Positions 1 to 8,682 of a stretch of 64,000 nt of DNA are shown piece after piece. Within the stretch, counting starts at the first letter, position 1. Every line of letters starts with the position of its first letter. Below the pieces are notes generated by a model. It was not told where the DNA came from and searched no databases. It was given only the letters and a program-made list of their open reading frames with translations. Made by a program: the position numbers and the translations under genes. The stretch covers positions 1 through 64,000 of the forward strand of contig JAFUWY010000018.1 of NCBI GenBank assembly GCA_017477245.1, given 5' to 3'. The DNA comes from Bacteroidales bacterium. Its GTDB lineage: Bacteria > Bacteroidota > Bacteroidia > Bacteroidales > UBA932.

Positions 1-403
1 CCGGCTGTCCGGAAAGCGGCCTCGCGGCGGCGCTCCGGGAAGCGGGACGTCCGGCGGTCTGGTCCGCCGCGTCCGAGACCGTGCCGGCCGCCGGGACCTC
101 GGCCTGCGCCGGGTCCCCGGCAGCCTCGCCGGTCTGTGCAAGCATGGCTTGCTCCTGGTTATGAATAATGGTTGGAATAGAGTCCTGCGTGCCGCGGAAG
201 AAGACGCCCGCCGCAAGGGCTGCGGCCACGGCGAGGCCCAGCCCGGCCCACCGCATCCAGGCCCAGGGGGCGGCGACGGGGGCGGAGTCGGCATCGAGAC
301 GCGCGGACACGCCTTTCCAGACGCGGTGAGAAGGCTTCACCTCCGCGTCTGCCAGCATCGACCTCAGCCGGAGGTCGAACTCTTCTGTGTGCTTGTCCTG
401 CAT
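1..403 (-). CDS. membrane anti-sigma-like protein, C-terminus outside window
   Basis: Open frame starting at the ATG at 403 and still open at the window edge (about 134 residues visible). The start of the protein is cytoplasmic in character (EEFDLRLRSMLADAEVKPS, then VWKGVSARLD). One membrane segment follows at about residues 50-68, and then an Ala/Pro-rich linker begins. An acidic N-terminus followed by one TM helix matches Bacteroidota proteins encoded directly after ECF sigma genes, where the N-terminal part is thought to act as an anti-sigma domain; some of these carry a C-terminal barrel, which would lie outside this window. The start is one base after the sigma stop codon, so the two are translationally coupled. 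The anti-sigma role is inferred from position and shape, not from a strict motif. Confidence 0.6.
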   Translation of the reverse strand, partial: MQDKHTEEFDLRLRSMLADAEVKPSHRVWKGVSARLDADSAPVAAPWAWMRWAGLGLAVAAALAAGVFFRGTQDSIPTIIHNQEQAMLAQTGEAAGDPAQAEVPAAGTVSDAADQTAGRPASRSAAARPLSGQP

Positions 404-404
404 C

Positions 405-965
405 TTAATACCTTTCTTTGATCTTTGACTGCAAAAGTACGCGGGCTCGCTGGAGCTGCGAACGCGAGGTGGTCTCGGAAATGCCGAGCGCTTCCGCGAT
501 CTCCTTGTGTGAGAATCCTTCGATCACATACATGTTGAAGACCGTGCGGAAGCCCGGCGGGAGGGAGGCGATCATCTTCAGGAGGTCGTTGTAGCCGATC
601 TTCTGGATGGCGGAGGGGTCGTCGCTGGTGATGTCCCAGGCGGCGTCCACGTCCTCCGAGTTCTTGAGCGCATCCTTCTTTCTGAGGCTCATCAGGGCAG
701 TGTTCACAAAGATCTTGCGGGCCCAGCCTTCGAAAGAACCGTCTCCCGAGTAGCTGTCCAGTTTGGAGAAAAGGGTCACGAAACCATCCTGGAGGATGTC
801 CTCGGCGGCTTCCCGGTCGCCCATGTAGCGCAGGCATACTGCGAACATCTTGGCGGACAGGAGGTCGTAGATGGCTTTCTGGCTGCGGCGCTCGCCGCGC
901 CTGGCCCCTTCGATCCATTCTGCTTCCCGATTGTTAAGATGCTTTTTGTTTCCAAAAAGTTGCAT
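405..965 (-). CDS. ECF-type RNA polymerase sigma factor
   Basis: A 186-residue sigma-70 family protein of the ECF type. Region 2 covers about residues 30-100, with the core-binding pattern YMGDREAAEDILQDGF and the -10 recognition part GSFEGWARKIFVNTAL. Region 4 is near the C-terminus, with a helix-turn-helix in GFSHKEIAEALGISETT. There are no region 1 or 3 domains, as expected for ECF factors. It is followed immediately by a membrane protein that may be its anti-sigma factor. A weak -7 motif (TATTTTCG, minus strand, 999-992) lies upstream. The regulon cannot be deduced from this window. Confidence 0.93.
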   Translation of the reverse strand: MQLFGNKKHLNNREAEWIEGARRGERRSQKAIYDLLSAKMFAVCLRYMGDREAAEDILQDGFVTLFSKLDSYSGDGSFEGWARKIFVNTALMSLRKKDALKNSEDVDAAWDITSDDPSAIQKIGYNDLLKMIASLPPGFRTVFNMYVIEGFSHKEIAEALGISETTSRSQLQRARVLLQSKIKERY

Positions 966-1023
966 CCTGCTGCCGGAAATAATTTTTCATGCGAAAATAG
1001 CCAAATTTTCTCATAAAAATACA

Positions 1024-1031
1024 TAATTTTG
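1024..1031 (+). promoter_or_regulatory. Bacteroidota -7 promoter motif (TAATTTTG)
   Basis: Matches the TAnnTTTG -7 element of the primary Bacteroidota sigma factor. It ends 8 nt before the ATG at 1040, so the transcript would have almost no leader. It also overlaps a possible GTG start at 1031, which argues for the ATG at 1040. Confidence 0.55.
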
Positions 1032-1039
1032 TGTCCTGT

Positions 1040-2281
1040 ATGCGTAAGCCCGTACTCTATATCCTCCTCGTGACGCTCTGCTGTGCGCTGCATGCGCAGG
1101 CGCCTTCCGGTTCCGACCTTTTCCTGACCGCCGCCGCCGGTTACTCGGAGGGCAACTACGCGCAGGCGAAGGAAATTTTCGCGCAGCTGCACGAGCAGGA
1201 TCCCTCGGACGATGCCGTCAACTACTACCTGGGCCTCTGCGAGATGGCCCTGGGCCAGCTGGACCCGGCGGAGGAGCACCTGCTCTCCGCGGCGCAGCTG
1301 GACTCGGCCAATACCTGGTACATCTATGCCCTGGCCACGCTCTATGACGCGCGCCACAACCAGGTCCGGGCCGGCGAGTACCTCGAGAAGCTCGTCAGGA
1401 TGGAGCCCGCCCTGTACAACAACGCCAACACCCTCTCGATGGTGGCTGAATCCAAGGTGGTGGCCCGGCAGGACTCCCTGGCGCTCAGCTACTACGACCA
1501 GGCGCTGGAGCTGGAGCCCGGGTATGCGCCCGCGCAGCTCGGCCGCGTCGAGCTGCTCCGCCGCATGGGGCGCTACGTCCCTTTCTTCTCCGGCCTGGAG
1601 GAGTTCATCCGCAACGATGCCGTGCGGCCTGAGATCAAGAGCAACTACCTCACGGCCCTGATGGACAACATCGATTCGCCGTTCTACTGGGTCTGGGGCG
1701 ACACGATCAACCGCCTGGTGGACGTCGACCGGGAGATGCACCCCGACGACTACGGCATCCAGATGCTCAAGCTCCGGATGTGCTACATCAAGCAGGACTG
1801 GCAGGCCGTCCTCGACCAGTGCGACGTGCTGGTGCGGATGGGCCGGCAGGCCGGCAACAAGGACCAGGTGGCCGAAGCCCTGTCGATCGCCGGCGACGTC
1901 TGGTACCAGCAGCTGCAGGACAAGAAGAAGGCCTACGAGACCTACGAGGAGGCGCTCAAGGCCGATCCCGACCGGACCTCCGTTCTCAACAACTACGCCT
2001 ATTACCTCTCCCTGGAGGGCAAGTCGCTCCGCAAGGCGCTCAAGATGAGCCGCCGCACGGTCGAGCTCGAGCCCGACAACGCCACGTACCTCGACACGTA
2101 CGGCTGGCTGCTGTACCTGCTGAAGCGGCCCAAGGAGGCGAAGCCCTATTTCAAGCATGCGATGCTCTACGGCGGCAAGGACAGCGCCACGGTCCTGGAG
2201 CATTATTCCAAGGTCCTGGAAGCCCTCGGCGAGGACGACCTGGCCCTCTATTACAAGAATCTCGCTGAGCAGAAGAAATGA
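1040..2281 (+). CDS. secreted TPR-repeat protein
   Basis: A 413-residue protein with a signal peptide (MRKPVLYILLVTLCCALHAQ) followed by repeated 34-residue helical units of TPR type, for example AVNYYLGLCEMALGQLDPAE and TSVLNNYAYYLSLEGKSL. TPR arrays are protein-protein scaffolds; the signal peptide puts this one in the periplasm or at the envelope. The stop overlaps the start of the EnvC-like gene (ATGA, 2278-2281), so the two are co-translated and may act together in peptidoglycan remodelling. The ATG at 1040 was chosen over the GTG at 1031, which lies inside the promoter motif. The partner and exact role are unknown. Confidence 0.85.
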   Translation: MRKPVLYILLVTLCCALHAQAPSGSDLFLTAAAGYSEGNYAQAKEIFAQLHEQDPSDDAVNYYLGLCEMALGQLDPAEEHLLSAAQLDSANTWYIYALATLYDARHNQVRAGEYLEKLVRMEPALYNNANTLSMVAESKVVARQDSLALSYYDQALELEPGYAPAQLGRVELLRRMGRYVPFFSGLEEFIRNDAVRPEIKSNYLTALMDNIDSPFYWVWGDTINRLVDVDREMHPDDYGIQMLKLRMCYIKQDWQAVLDQCDVLVRMGRQAGNKDQVAEALSIAGDVWYQQLQDKKKAYETYEEALKADPDRTSVLNNYAYYLSLEGKSLRKALKMSRRTVELEPDNATYLDTYGWLLYLLKRPKEAKPYFKHAMLYGGKDSATVLEHYSKVLEALGEDDLALYYKNLAEQKK

Positions 2282-3531
2282 CGCGGTGGCTGCGCATACT
2301 GGCGGCCGCGGCCGTCCTGCTGGGCAGCGCGGGTGCGCTGCAGGCGCAGAATACGGCTGCGCAGGAGTCGCGCCGCGCCGCGCTCCAGAAGGAGATCGCC
2401 CAGCTGGAGCAGCAGCTCAAGGAGAATTCCGCCAAGAGCTCCAACGCCCTCAACGAACTGACCCTGGTCCGCAAGCAGATATCCACGCGGCGCAGCCTCG
2501 TGACGGAGAGCGAGGCGGAAGTGAAACGCATCGCGGACAGCATCGCCGTCCGGCAGGCCGAAGCGGACCGCATCCGCGCGCGCATCGGCACGATGGAGCA
2601 ATACTACCACCGCCTGGTCCGCAACGCCTACAAGAACCGCGACGCGCGCGTCTGGTACACCTACCTGTTCTCCAGCAAGGACCTGGGGCAGGCCTCGCGC
2701 CGCTTCGCCTACCTGCGGGACCTCTCCTCCCAGATGAACACGCAGGCGCGCAAGATGAAGGAGCTGCATGCCGAGCTGGACGCCGAGATGCAGCACCTCG
2801 ACACGCTCCGGCGCCAGGCCGAGGCGGTCAAGGCCGCCCATGAGCAGGAGCTGCAGGGACTGCGGCGCGAGGAGCTCCGCTCCGACCGCCTGGTGGCGAG
2901 CCTCAAGAAGGACAAGAACCTCTACCAGCGCCAGCTGAACACCAAACGCCAGCAGGTCGAGGCCCTGAACCGGGAGATCCAGCGCCTCATCGCCCAGGCG
3001 ATGGAGGAGGCGCGCAAGCAGGAAGAGGCCGCCCGCAACGCCGGCAAGCAGCAGGCGCAGGCCGGCAAGTCGTCCCAGACCCAGTCCAAGGCCAAGGCGG
3101 CCCCGGTCGACTACAAGCTCACGGGCGAGTTCGCCGCCAACAAGGGCAAGCTCCCCTGGCCGGCCGACGGGCCGGTCGTGGAGCGCTTCGGCAAGCACAA
3201 CCATCCTGTCTATACCTCCCTCGTGATGCCGGCCAACAACGGCGTCAACATCGGCCTGTCCCAGGGGGCGCCGGTCGCAGCCGTCTTCGACGGTGACGTG
3301 AAGCGGGTCATCGTGATGCCGGGCTACGGCCGCTGCGTGCTGGTCCAGCACGGCACCTATTTCACGTTCTACTGCAAGCTGGGCGAGGTGGGCGTCAAGG
3401 CCGGCGACAAGGTCAAGGCGGGCCAGACGCTGGGCCGCGTGGACACGATCGACGGCCAGACCCAGCTGCATTTCGAGGTCTGGAAAGAGAAGAATCCCGA
3501 GAATCCGGAACTGTGGCTCAGGCCACGGTAG
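2278..3531 (+). CDS. EnvC-like murein hydrolase activator with degenerate LytM domain
   Basis: A 417-residue protein. A signal peptide (about 1-23, ending LQAQ) is followed by a long coiled coil rich in Glu, Gln, Lys and Arg (about 30-260), a basic linker, and a C-terminal LytM/M23 fold (about 285-417). The fold is recognisable (GAPVAAVFDGDV, YGRCVLVQHGTYFTFYCKL, LHFEVW), but the zinc ligands are mostly gone: the usual HxxxD is NNGVN and the usual HLH is QLH. That is the pattern of EnvC-type proteins, which activate amidases and do not cut peptidoglycan themselves. Known for the family: control of septal peptidoglycan splitting. Inferred: this protein is an activator rather than an enzyme. 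Confidence 0.85.
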   Translation: MTRWLRILAAAAVLLGSAGALQAQNTAAQESRRAALQKEIAQLEQQLKENSAKSSNALNELTLVRKQISTRRSLVTESEAEVKRIADSIAVRQAEADRIRARIGTMEQYYHRLVRNAYKNRDARVWYTYLFSSKDLGQASRRFAYLRDLSSQMNTQARKMKELHAELDAEMQHLDTLRRQAEAVKAAHEQELQGLRREELRSDRLVASLKKDKNLYQRQLNTKRQQVEALNREIQRLIAQAMEEARKQEEAARNAGKQQAQAGKSSQTQSKAKAAPVDYKLTGEFAANKGKLPWPADGPVVERFGKHNHPVYTSLVMPANNGVNIGLSQGAPVAAVFDGDVKRVIVMPGYGRCVLVQHGTYFTFYCKLGEVGVKAGDKVKAGQTLGRVDTIDGQTQLHFEVWKEKNPENPELWLRPR

Positions 3532-3540
3532 GCGGCGGCA

Positions 3541-4191
3541 TCAGCCGACCACCCAGACGAGTACGTGCCTGTCGAAGGTGATGTACTGGAGGGACAGCTC
3601 CTCCTCGAATCCGTCCTTGTCGGTGAAGGTCGCTTCCAACTCGCCTTCGCCCCGCATCCGGAAATTCTCGATTTCGATCTGCTCGGCGAAGTCCACCTTG
3701 TACTGCGACATCTTCTTGTAGACGGCTTCCTTGGCGCACCAGTAGATGGCCAGCTGCTCGTTGCGCTGGTCCTCGTCGATCTCCTCGACTTCCTCGATCT
3801 CCTCCTCGGAGAGGGCCTTCTTCTTGACGGCCGAGAAGTCACGGTCGAGCGACTCGCAGTCGATGCCCACCTCGTCCGTGGGGTTGAGGATGACGGCGAC
3901 GTAGCGGTTGGTGTGCGTGATGCTGATATTCATCGCGGAGTTTTCGATGTACGGCTTGCCGTTGTCGTGGTGGCTGAGGTACACCTTCTCCTCGAAAAGC
4001 GCGTCCAGCAGCGCCCGGACGGCCAGTTTCTGCTTGCGCAGGGATTCGTTTCTGATGTAGGAGATCTCCTCCAGCTCGTCGGAGGGGATGGATGAGAGCG
4101 CGCGAAGTTCTTCTTCGGTCTCCGTAATCTGCCAGACGCCTACCCGCGAGTGGTAGTCGTCATCGAGATCTTTGATGAGATATAGGGCCAT
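3541..4191 (-). CDS. Sfp-type 4'-phosphopantetheinyl transferase
   Basis: A 216-residue protein that would move the 4'-phosphopantetheine arm of CoA onto a carrier-protein serine. Both family motifs are present: VGIDCE (residues 108-113, Mg2+ ligands Asp111 and Glu113) and WCAKEAVYK (151-159, with Glu155). The basic and CoA-contacting stretch NISITHTNRYVAV precedes the first motif. An ATG at 4206 would lengthen the protein by five residues but sits almost on the promoter (TATCTTTG, 4216-4209), so the ATG at 4191 is preferred. It converges with the EnvC-like gene, nine bases apart. No carrier-protein gene is visible nearby, so acyl carrier protein is the default substrate. Confidence 0.88.
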   Translation of the reverse strand: MALYLIKDLDDDYHSRVGVWQITETEEELRALSSIPSDELEEISYIRNESLRKQKLAVRALLDALFEEKVYLSHHDNGKPYIENSAMNISITHTNRYVAVILNPTDEVGIDCESLDRDFSAVKKKALSEEEIEEVEEIDEDQRNEQLAIYWCAKEAVYKKMSQYKVDFAEQIEIENFRMRGEGELEATFTDKDGFEEELSLQYITFDRHVLVWVVG

Positions 4192-4208
4192 AAATATTTT
4201 TAACATCG

Positions 4209-4235
4209 CAAAGATAATGATTTTTTGTATATTTG
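4209..4235. promoter_or_regulatory. divergent -7 motifs for the PPTase gene and mdh
   Basis: TATCTTTG reads on the minus strand (4216-4209) towards the phosphopantetheinyl transferase gene. TATATTTG reads on the plus strand (4228-4235) towards mdh. The two motifs sit 11 bases apart in an AT-rich gap, so the polymerase sites for the two genes overlap. Confidence 0.6.
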
Positions 4236-4272
4236 CGTGTTTTTTGAAAAAGACGACAATTTACAATCCAAT

Positions 4273-5259
4273 ATGAACTATCTTTCCAACGAAAAATTGG
4301 TCATCGTCGGTGCCGCGGGCATGATCGGCTCCAACATGGCCCAGACTGCCCTGATGCTTAAACTCACCCCGAACGTCTGCCTGTACGACGTGTACGAGCC
4401 GGGTCTGCGCGGCGTGGTCGCCGAGATGGACCACTGCGCCTTCGAGGGTGCCAACATCACCTGGACGACCGACCCCGCCGTCGCTTTCAAGGATGCCAAG
4501 TACATCATCTCCTCCGGCGGCGCTCCCCGCAAGGAAGGCATGACCCGCGAGGACCTGCTCAAGGGCAACTGCCAGATCGCCGAGGAGTTCGGCAAGAACG
4601 TGAAGACCTACTGCCCCGATGTCAAGCACATCGTGGTCATCTTCAACCCGGCGGACCTCACCGGTCTCGTGGTCCTGCTCCACTCCGGCGTGAAGCCCGA
4701 GTGCGTGACCACCCTCGCCGCCCTCGACTCCACCCGTCTCCAGGAGGCCCTCGCCCAGGAGTTCGGCGTGCAGCAGAGCAAGGTGACGGGCGCCTATACC
4801 TACGGCGGCCACGGCGAAGCGATGGCCGTGTTCGCCTCCAAGGCCCTCATCGACGGCACCCCGCTCAGCGAGAAGAACCTCCCCGCCGAGAAGTGGGCCG
4901 AGATCAAGCACAATACCATCCAGGGCGGTTCCAACATCATCAAGCTCCGCGGCCGCAGCTCCTTCCAGAGCCCGGCCTACAACGCCGTCAAGATGATCGA
5001 GGCCGCGATGGGCGGCGACAAGTTCACCTGGCCCGCCGGCTGCTACGTCAACAATACTGACTACCAGCACGTCATGATGGCCATGCCGTCCGTGATCGAC
5101 GAGAACGGCGCCCACTTCTGCGCCCCTGCCGGCACGGCCGAGGAACTCGCCGACCTCAAGGCTTCCTACGAACACCTCTGCAAGATGCGTGACGAGATCA
5201 TCGACCTCGGCATCATCCCGCCGGTGGCCGACTGGAAGAAGTGCAACCCGAACCTGTAA
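4273..5259 (+). CDS. mdh: malate dehydrogenase (NAD-dependent)
   Basis: A 328-residue member of the lactate/malate dehydrogenase family that interconverts malate and oxaloacetate with NAD. The nucleotide loop is GAAGMIG (residues 13-19). Arg86 in PRKEGMTR is in the position that selects malate over lactate, with Arg92 following. LDSTR (151-155) carries the catalytic aspartate and GGHGE (178-182) the catalytic His180. The start at 4273 leaves a leader of about 30 nt after the -7 motif. An upstream in-frame ATG at 4225 would overlap the promoter and is not favoured. It probably serves the fumarate/succinate branch of fermentation typical of Bacteroidales. It ends at a strong terminator. Confidence 0.93.
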   Translation: MNYLSNEKLVIVGAAGMIGSNMAQTALMLKLTPNVCLYDVYEPGLRGVVAEMDHCAFEGANITWTTDPAVAFKDAKYIISSGGAPRKEGMTREDLLKGNCQIAEEFGKNVKTYCPDVKHIVVIFNPADLTGLVVLLHSGVKPECVTTLAALDSTRLQEALAQEFGVQQSKVTGAYTYGGHGEAMAVFASKALIDGTPLSEKNLPAEKWAEIKHNTIQGGSNIIKLRGRSSFQSPAYNAVKMIEAAMGGDKFTWPAGCYVNNTDYQHVMMAMPSVIDENGAHFCAPAGTAEELADLKASYEHLCKMRDEIIDLGIIPPVADWKKCNPNL

Positions 5260-5276
5260 CCGGACTTCCGATACGG

Positions 5277-5311
5277 AAAAGGGGCCGCAACGTTGAGTTG
5301 CGGCCCCTTTT
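5277..5311. terminator. bidirectional intrinsic terminator between mdh and tRNA-Pro
   Basis: A perfect 10-bp stem (GGGGCCGCAA / TTGCGGCCCC) with a 7-nt loop, flanked by A4 on the left and T4 on the right. It can terminate mdh on the plus strand and the tRNA transcript on the minus strand. Confidence 0.85.
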
Positions 5312-5313
5312 CG

Positions 5314-5387
5314 TCGGGGTGAAAAGACTCGAACTTTCGACCCTCTGGTCCCAAACCAGATGCGCTAGCCAACTGCGCCACACCCCG
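5314..5387 (-). tRNA. tRNA-Pro (anticodon TGG)
   Basis: On the minus strand the 74-nt sequence folds as a full cloverleaf. The acceptor stem CGGGGTG pairs with CACCCCG, with A as the discriminator base. The D-arm holds GCGCAGTTGGCTAGCGC, the anticodon arm is CTGGT-TTGGGAC-CAG with anticodon TGG, and the T-arm contains the invariant GTTCGAGTC. The 3' CCA is not encoded. It sits alone between mdh and lolD, with the terminator just downstream. Confidence 0.95.
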
Positions 5388-5427
5388 ATTGTGTGCGCAA
5401 ATTTAGTGAATTCTCCCGAATAATTCC

Positions 5428-5435
5428 TATCTTTA
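5428..5435 (+). promoter_or_regulatory. -7 promoter motif (TATCTTTA) for lolD
   Basis: One mismatch to TAnnTTTG. It ends 8 nt before the ATG at 5444 and would give a leaderless or near-leaderless message. Confidence 0.45.
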
Positions 5436-5443
5436 TCCTTCGT

Positions 5444-6103
<660 letters not shown>

Positions 6104-6107
6104 GTAT

Positions 6108-7478
6108 ATGAAAAAGAGATTATTGCTTCTTGCCCTGGCGGCCTTGTCGCTGGCCCTGACAGCGCAGGCGCAGACCTGCCGGTTTGATTTCGGATCCGCC
6201 ACCGCCGCGGATGGCTACACCGCCGTCGGCTCCGCCGTGCTCTACAACGCGGAGCGCGGCTACGGATTCGAGCCCGGCTCCGAGCCGGAGTTCGTCGTCC
6301 GCAAGAAGGGCACGGCGCTGACCCGCGACTTCGTGACCTCGCCGGACCCTTTCCGCTTCTCGGTCAGGCTCCCGGAGGGCAACTATAAGGTGACGCTGAC
6401 GCTGGGGGATACCCAGGGCACGTCCCGCACGACGGTCAAGTCCGAGATCCGCCGCCTGCACGTCGAGAGCTTCGAGACAGGCAAGGGCGAGGTCAGGACC
6501 GTCTCCTTCAACGTGAATGTCCGGACGCCACGGCTCTCCAAGGGCAATGAGATCAAGCTCAACTCCCGCGAGCTGGACTACGTCACGGGCGAGGTCAAGA
6601 CCTTCACCTGGGACGACAAGCTGACGCTGCAGTTCCATGACAGCGCCCCGGCGGTCTGCGCCGTGGAGATCGAGCCGGCCGCCGACGATGTCGTGACCGT
6701 GTTCGTGATCGGCGACTCCACCGTCACCGACCAGCAGGGCGGCGGCACCTGGGGGCAGTACCTGCCCCGCTGGTTCGACGGCCGCGTGGTCGTGGCGAAC
6801 CACGCCGAGAGCGGCATGACCATCAAGGGATTCCGCTTCGGCCGCCGCTGGGACAAGATCATGGAGAGCTGCAAGCCCGGCGACTACCTGCTGATCCAGC
6901 TCGGCACCAACGACGAGAAGTCCCGCGGCCACGACCCGATGTGGGATTCCGAGGACCATGCCGGCGACTGGGTGCGCACGCACGCCGATCCGGAGAAAGA
7001 CTATGTCTGGGGCCTCGCCACGATGGCCCTGGAGGCCAAGCGCCACGGCGTCATCCCCGTGATCGTCTCGCCGATGACCAAGATCGACCGCCGCACGGCC
7101 ACGTCCACGGAGCTGATGACCCCCTACGGCATCAACGCTCGCCATGGTGCGGAACTCGCAGAATGCGCCTACATTGACCTCTGGGGCGCGAGCCGCGAGA
7201 TCGTGAAGGCCCTCGGGCAGGATGCCCTCGCGGCCTATTCCGACGGCACGCACACCGACAACTACGGCGCCTACCTGTTCTCGCTGGTGATCGCCCAGGG
7301 CCTGCGCGACAACGGCCTGGGCCTGAAGGATTACCTGCTCCCCGAGACGCCGGAGTTCGACCCGACGGCCCCGAAGCCGGCGTTGAAGGATTTCACCTGC
7401 CCGATCGAGCCGCGCCGTCCCGCGCAGCGGGCCCCGCAGCCCGTCGCAAACGGCCAGACCGAGTTCGGTCCGCTTTAG
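6108..7478 (+). CDS. secreted SGNH hydrolase, rhamnogalacturonan acetylesterase type
   Basis: A 456-residue protein with a signal peptide (about 1-21, ending LTAQAQ). An N-terminal beta domain (about 24-190) carries the RGYGFEPG pattern seen in bacterial pectin acetylesterases, and the SGNH catalytic domain follows (about 195-410). All four blocks are visible: GDSTVT (nucleophile Ser204), the oxyanion Gly in ESGMT (about 236), GTND (Asn268), and DGTH with Asp379 and His382. Family CE12 enzymes remove acetyl groups from rhamnogalacturonan. The tail is Pro/Arg-rich. Given the SusCD genes at the window end this fits plant-glycan use, but the two loci are far apart. Substrate is inferred. It overlaps mutY tail-to-tail by 4 bases. 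Confidence 0.85.
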   Translation: MKKRLLLLALAALSLALTAQAQTCRFDFGSATAADGYTAVGSAVLYNAERGYGFEPGSEPEFVVRKKGTALTRDFVTSPDPFRFSVRLPEGNYKVTLTLGDTQGTSRTTVKSEIRRLHVESFETGKGEVRTVSFNVNVRTPRLSKGNEIKLNSRELDYVTGEVKTFTWDDKLTLQFHDSAPAVCAVEIEPAADDVVTVFVIGDSTVTDQQGGGTWGQYLPRWFDGRVVVANHAESGMTIKGFRFGRRWDKIMESCKPGDYLLIQLGTNDEKSRGHDPMWDSEDHAGDWVRTHADPEKDYVWGLATMALEAKRHGVIPVIVSPMTKIDRRTATSTELMTPYGINARHGAELAECAYIDLWGASREIVKALGQDALAAYSDGTHTDNYGAYLFSLVIAQGLRDNGLGLKDYLLPETPEFDPTAPKPALKDFTCPIEPRRPAQRAPQPVANGQTEFGPL

Positions 7479-8590
7479 TCGGTAGGTAACTCTTTGAGCA
7501 GCAACTCAAACAAGCGGGGCTTGGCGTAGCGGTCAAGCTCCGCTTCTTCGATCCAGACGTAACCTTCCGGCAGGGCCGGTTCCGCGGCCGGCTCCCACAG
7601 GTAGAAATCCACGATCAGGGTCCGGTGGGTCAGCTGGTGCTTGACGCCGGATTTCAGCAGTTGGGGAGGAGGAGATTCCGGGTCAAGCCCGGAATGACGG
7701 CAATCGCAGGCATCGCCGGGGAGCCTTTGGTCGCAGGCAGTCGGAGCGGAGCGACCGAGGGGGTTTCGGGGGAAACCTCCCCCGTCATAGGCATCGCCGA
7801 TGAGCCGCTGGTCCGTGACCAGCGGCTCAAACAAGCCCTGCCAGATGTCGCCGGGACCGCGGCGGCGGATGGCGGTGCGGCCCTGATACCTTACGTAGAT
7901 ATAGTCGAAGCGGCGGACCTGGACTTCGGGGGCCTTCTGGCGGACCGGGAGCCGGTCGACCTGGCCCGTCGCCAGGGCGGCGCAGCCGTCCGCCAACGGA
8001 CAGAGCAGGCAGGCGGGCGAGACCGGCGTGCACTGCAGGGCGCCGAAATCCATCATCGCCTGGTTGAAGTCGCCCGGCCGGTCCGGGGGCAGCAGCGCCT
8101 GGGCCCGGGCGGTGAATTCCTTCCGGGCGGCGGTGGTGCCGACCGGCGTCGCGATGCCGTAATACCGGGCCAGCACGCGGTAGACGTTGCCGTCCACGAC
8201 GGCGGCCGGCAGTCCGAATGCGATTGAGCCGATGGCCGCCGCCGTGTAGTCGCCCACACCCTTGAGGGCACGGATGCCGTCGAGCGTGTCCGGGAACCCG
8301 CCGAGCGCGACGATCTGCCGCGCTGCGGCGTGCAGGTTGCGGGCGCGGCTGTAGTAGCCCAGCCCCTGCCAGAGCCGCAGCACCGCGTCCTCGGACGCGG
8401 CCGCCAGGCTCTCCACGTCCGGGAAAGCGGCCATGAAACGCTCCCAGTAGGCCTGCCCCTGGACGATCCGGGTCTGCTGGAGGATGATCTCGCTGAGCCA
8501 GATGGCATAGGGGTCGCGGGTGCGGCGCCACGGAAGGTCCCGTCCGTGGTCCGCGTACCAGGCGAGCAGGGTTTCGGTCAGGGAAAACAT
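7475..8590 (-). CDS. mutY: adenine DNA glycosylase MutY carrying an inserted repeat segment
   Basis: A 371-residue protein that removes adenine mispaired with 8-oxoguanine. Catalytic Glu34 is in LSEIILQQT, the helix-hairpin-helix is LKGVGDYTAAAI with the downstream Asp133 in VVDGNV, and the 4Fe-4S cysteines are 187, 194, 197 and 203 (C-x6-C-x2-C-x5-C). The C-terminal NUDIX-like 8-oxoG reader is present (TAIRRRGPGDIWQGLFEP, then VKHQLTHRTLIVDFYLWE). Between those two parts, about residues 260-307 are an Arg/Gly/Asp/Pro-rich insert encoded by a hairpin-rich repeat. It contains DQRLIGDAYD, then DQRLPGDACD, then RHSGLDPESP. The insert falls in a surface loop of the family, so the enzyme may still work. 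The promoter TATTTTTG is just upstream. Confidence 0.93.
   Translation of the reverse strand: MFSLTETLLAWYADHGRDLPWRRTRDPYAIWLSEIILQQTRIVQGQAYWERFMAAFPDVESLAAASEDAVLRLWQGLGYYSRARNLHAAARQIVALGGFPDTLDGIRALKGVGDYTAAAIGSIAFGLPAAVVDGNVYRVLARYYGIATPVGTTAARKEFTARAQALLPPDRPGDFNQAMMDFGALQCTPVSPACLLCPLADGCAALATGQVDRLPVRQKAPEVQVRRFDYIYVRYQGRTAIRRRGPGDIWQGLFEPLVTDQRLIGDAYDGGGFPRNPLGRSAPTACDQRLPGDACDCRHSGLDPESPPPQLLKSGVKHQLTHRTLIVDFYLWEPAAEPALPEGYVWIEEAELDRYAKPRLFELLLKELPTD
7675..7829. repeat. hairpin-rich repeat inserted in mutY
   Basis: A cluster of short perfect palindromes inside the mutY frame. 7675-7695 is ATTCCGGG-TCAAG-CCCGGAAT. 7762-7777 is GGTTTC-GGGG-GAAACC. 7801-7829 has a 12-bp stem, TGAGCCGCTGGT, with a 5-nt loop. 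It also holds a direct repeat: AGGCATCGCCG at 7708-7718 and again at 7789-7799, each followed by GAGCC and TGGTC. The first hairpin resembles the dispersed bacterial repeat that encodes RHSGLDPES when read through. The outer limits are estimates. Confidence 0.75.
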
Positions 8591-8594
8591 ATTA

Positions 8595-8640
8595 CAAAAA
8601 TAGTAAATTGTACTACATCTTCATTTTTTTCTTAATTTTG
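8595..8640. promoter_or_regulatory. divergent -7 motifs for mutY and the barrel-protein gene
   Basis: TATTTTTG on the minus strand (8602-8595) lies 4 bases ahead of the mutY ATG. TAATTTTG on the plus strand (8633-8640) leads to the GTG at 8683, giving that message a leader of roughly 35-40 nt. The gap between them is AT-rich. Confidence 0.55.
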
Positions 8641-8682
8641 CATGATAGACAAAAAGGACTAAACAATTAAATCAACCCAATC

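Noticed and set aside
1031-1039. GTG start for the TPR protein at 1031
   Set aside because: It overlaps the -7 promoter motif. The ATG at 1040 gives a standard signal peptide.
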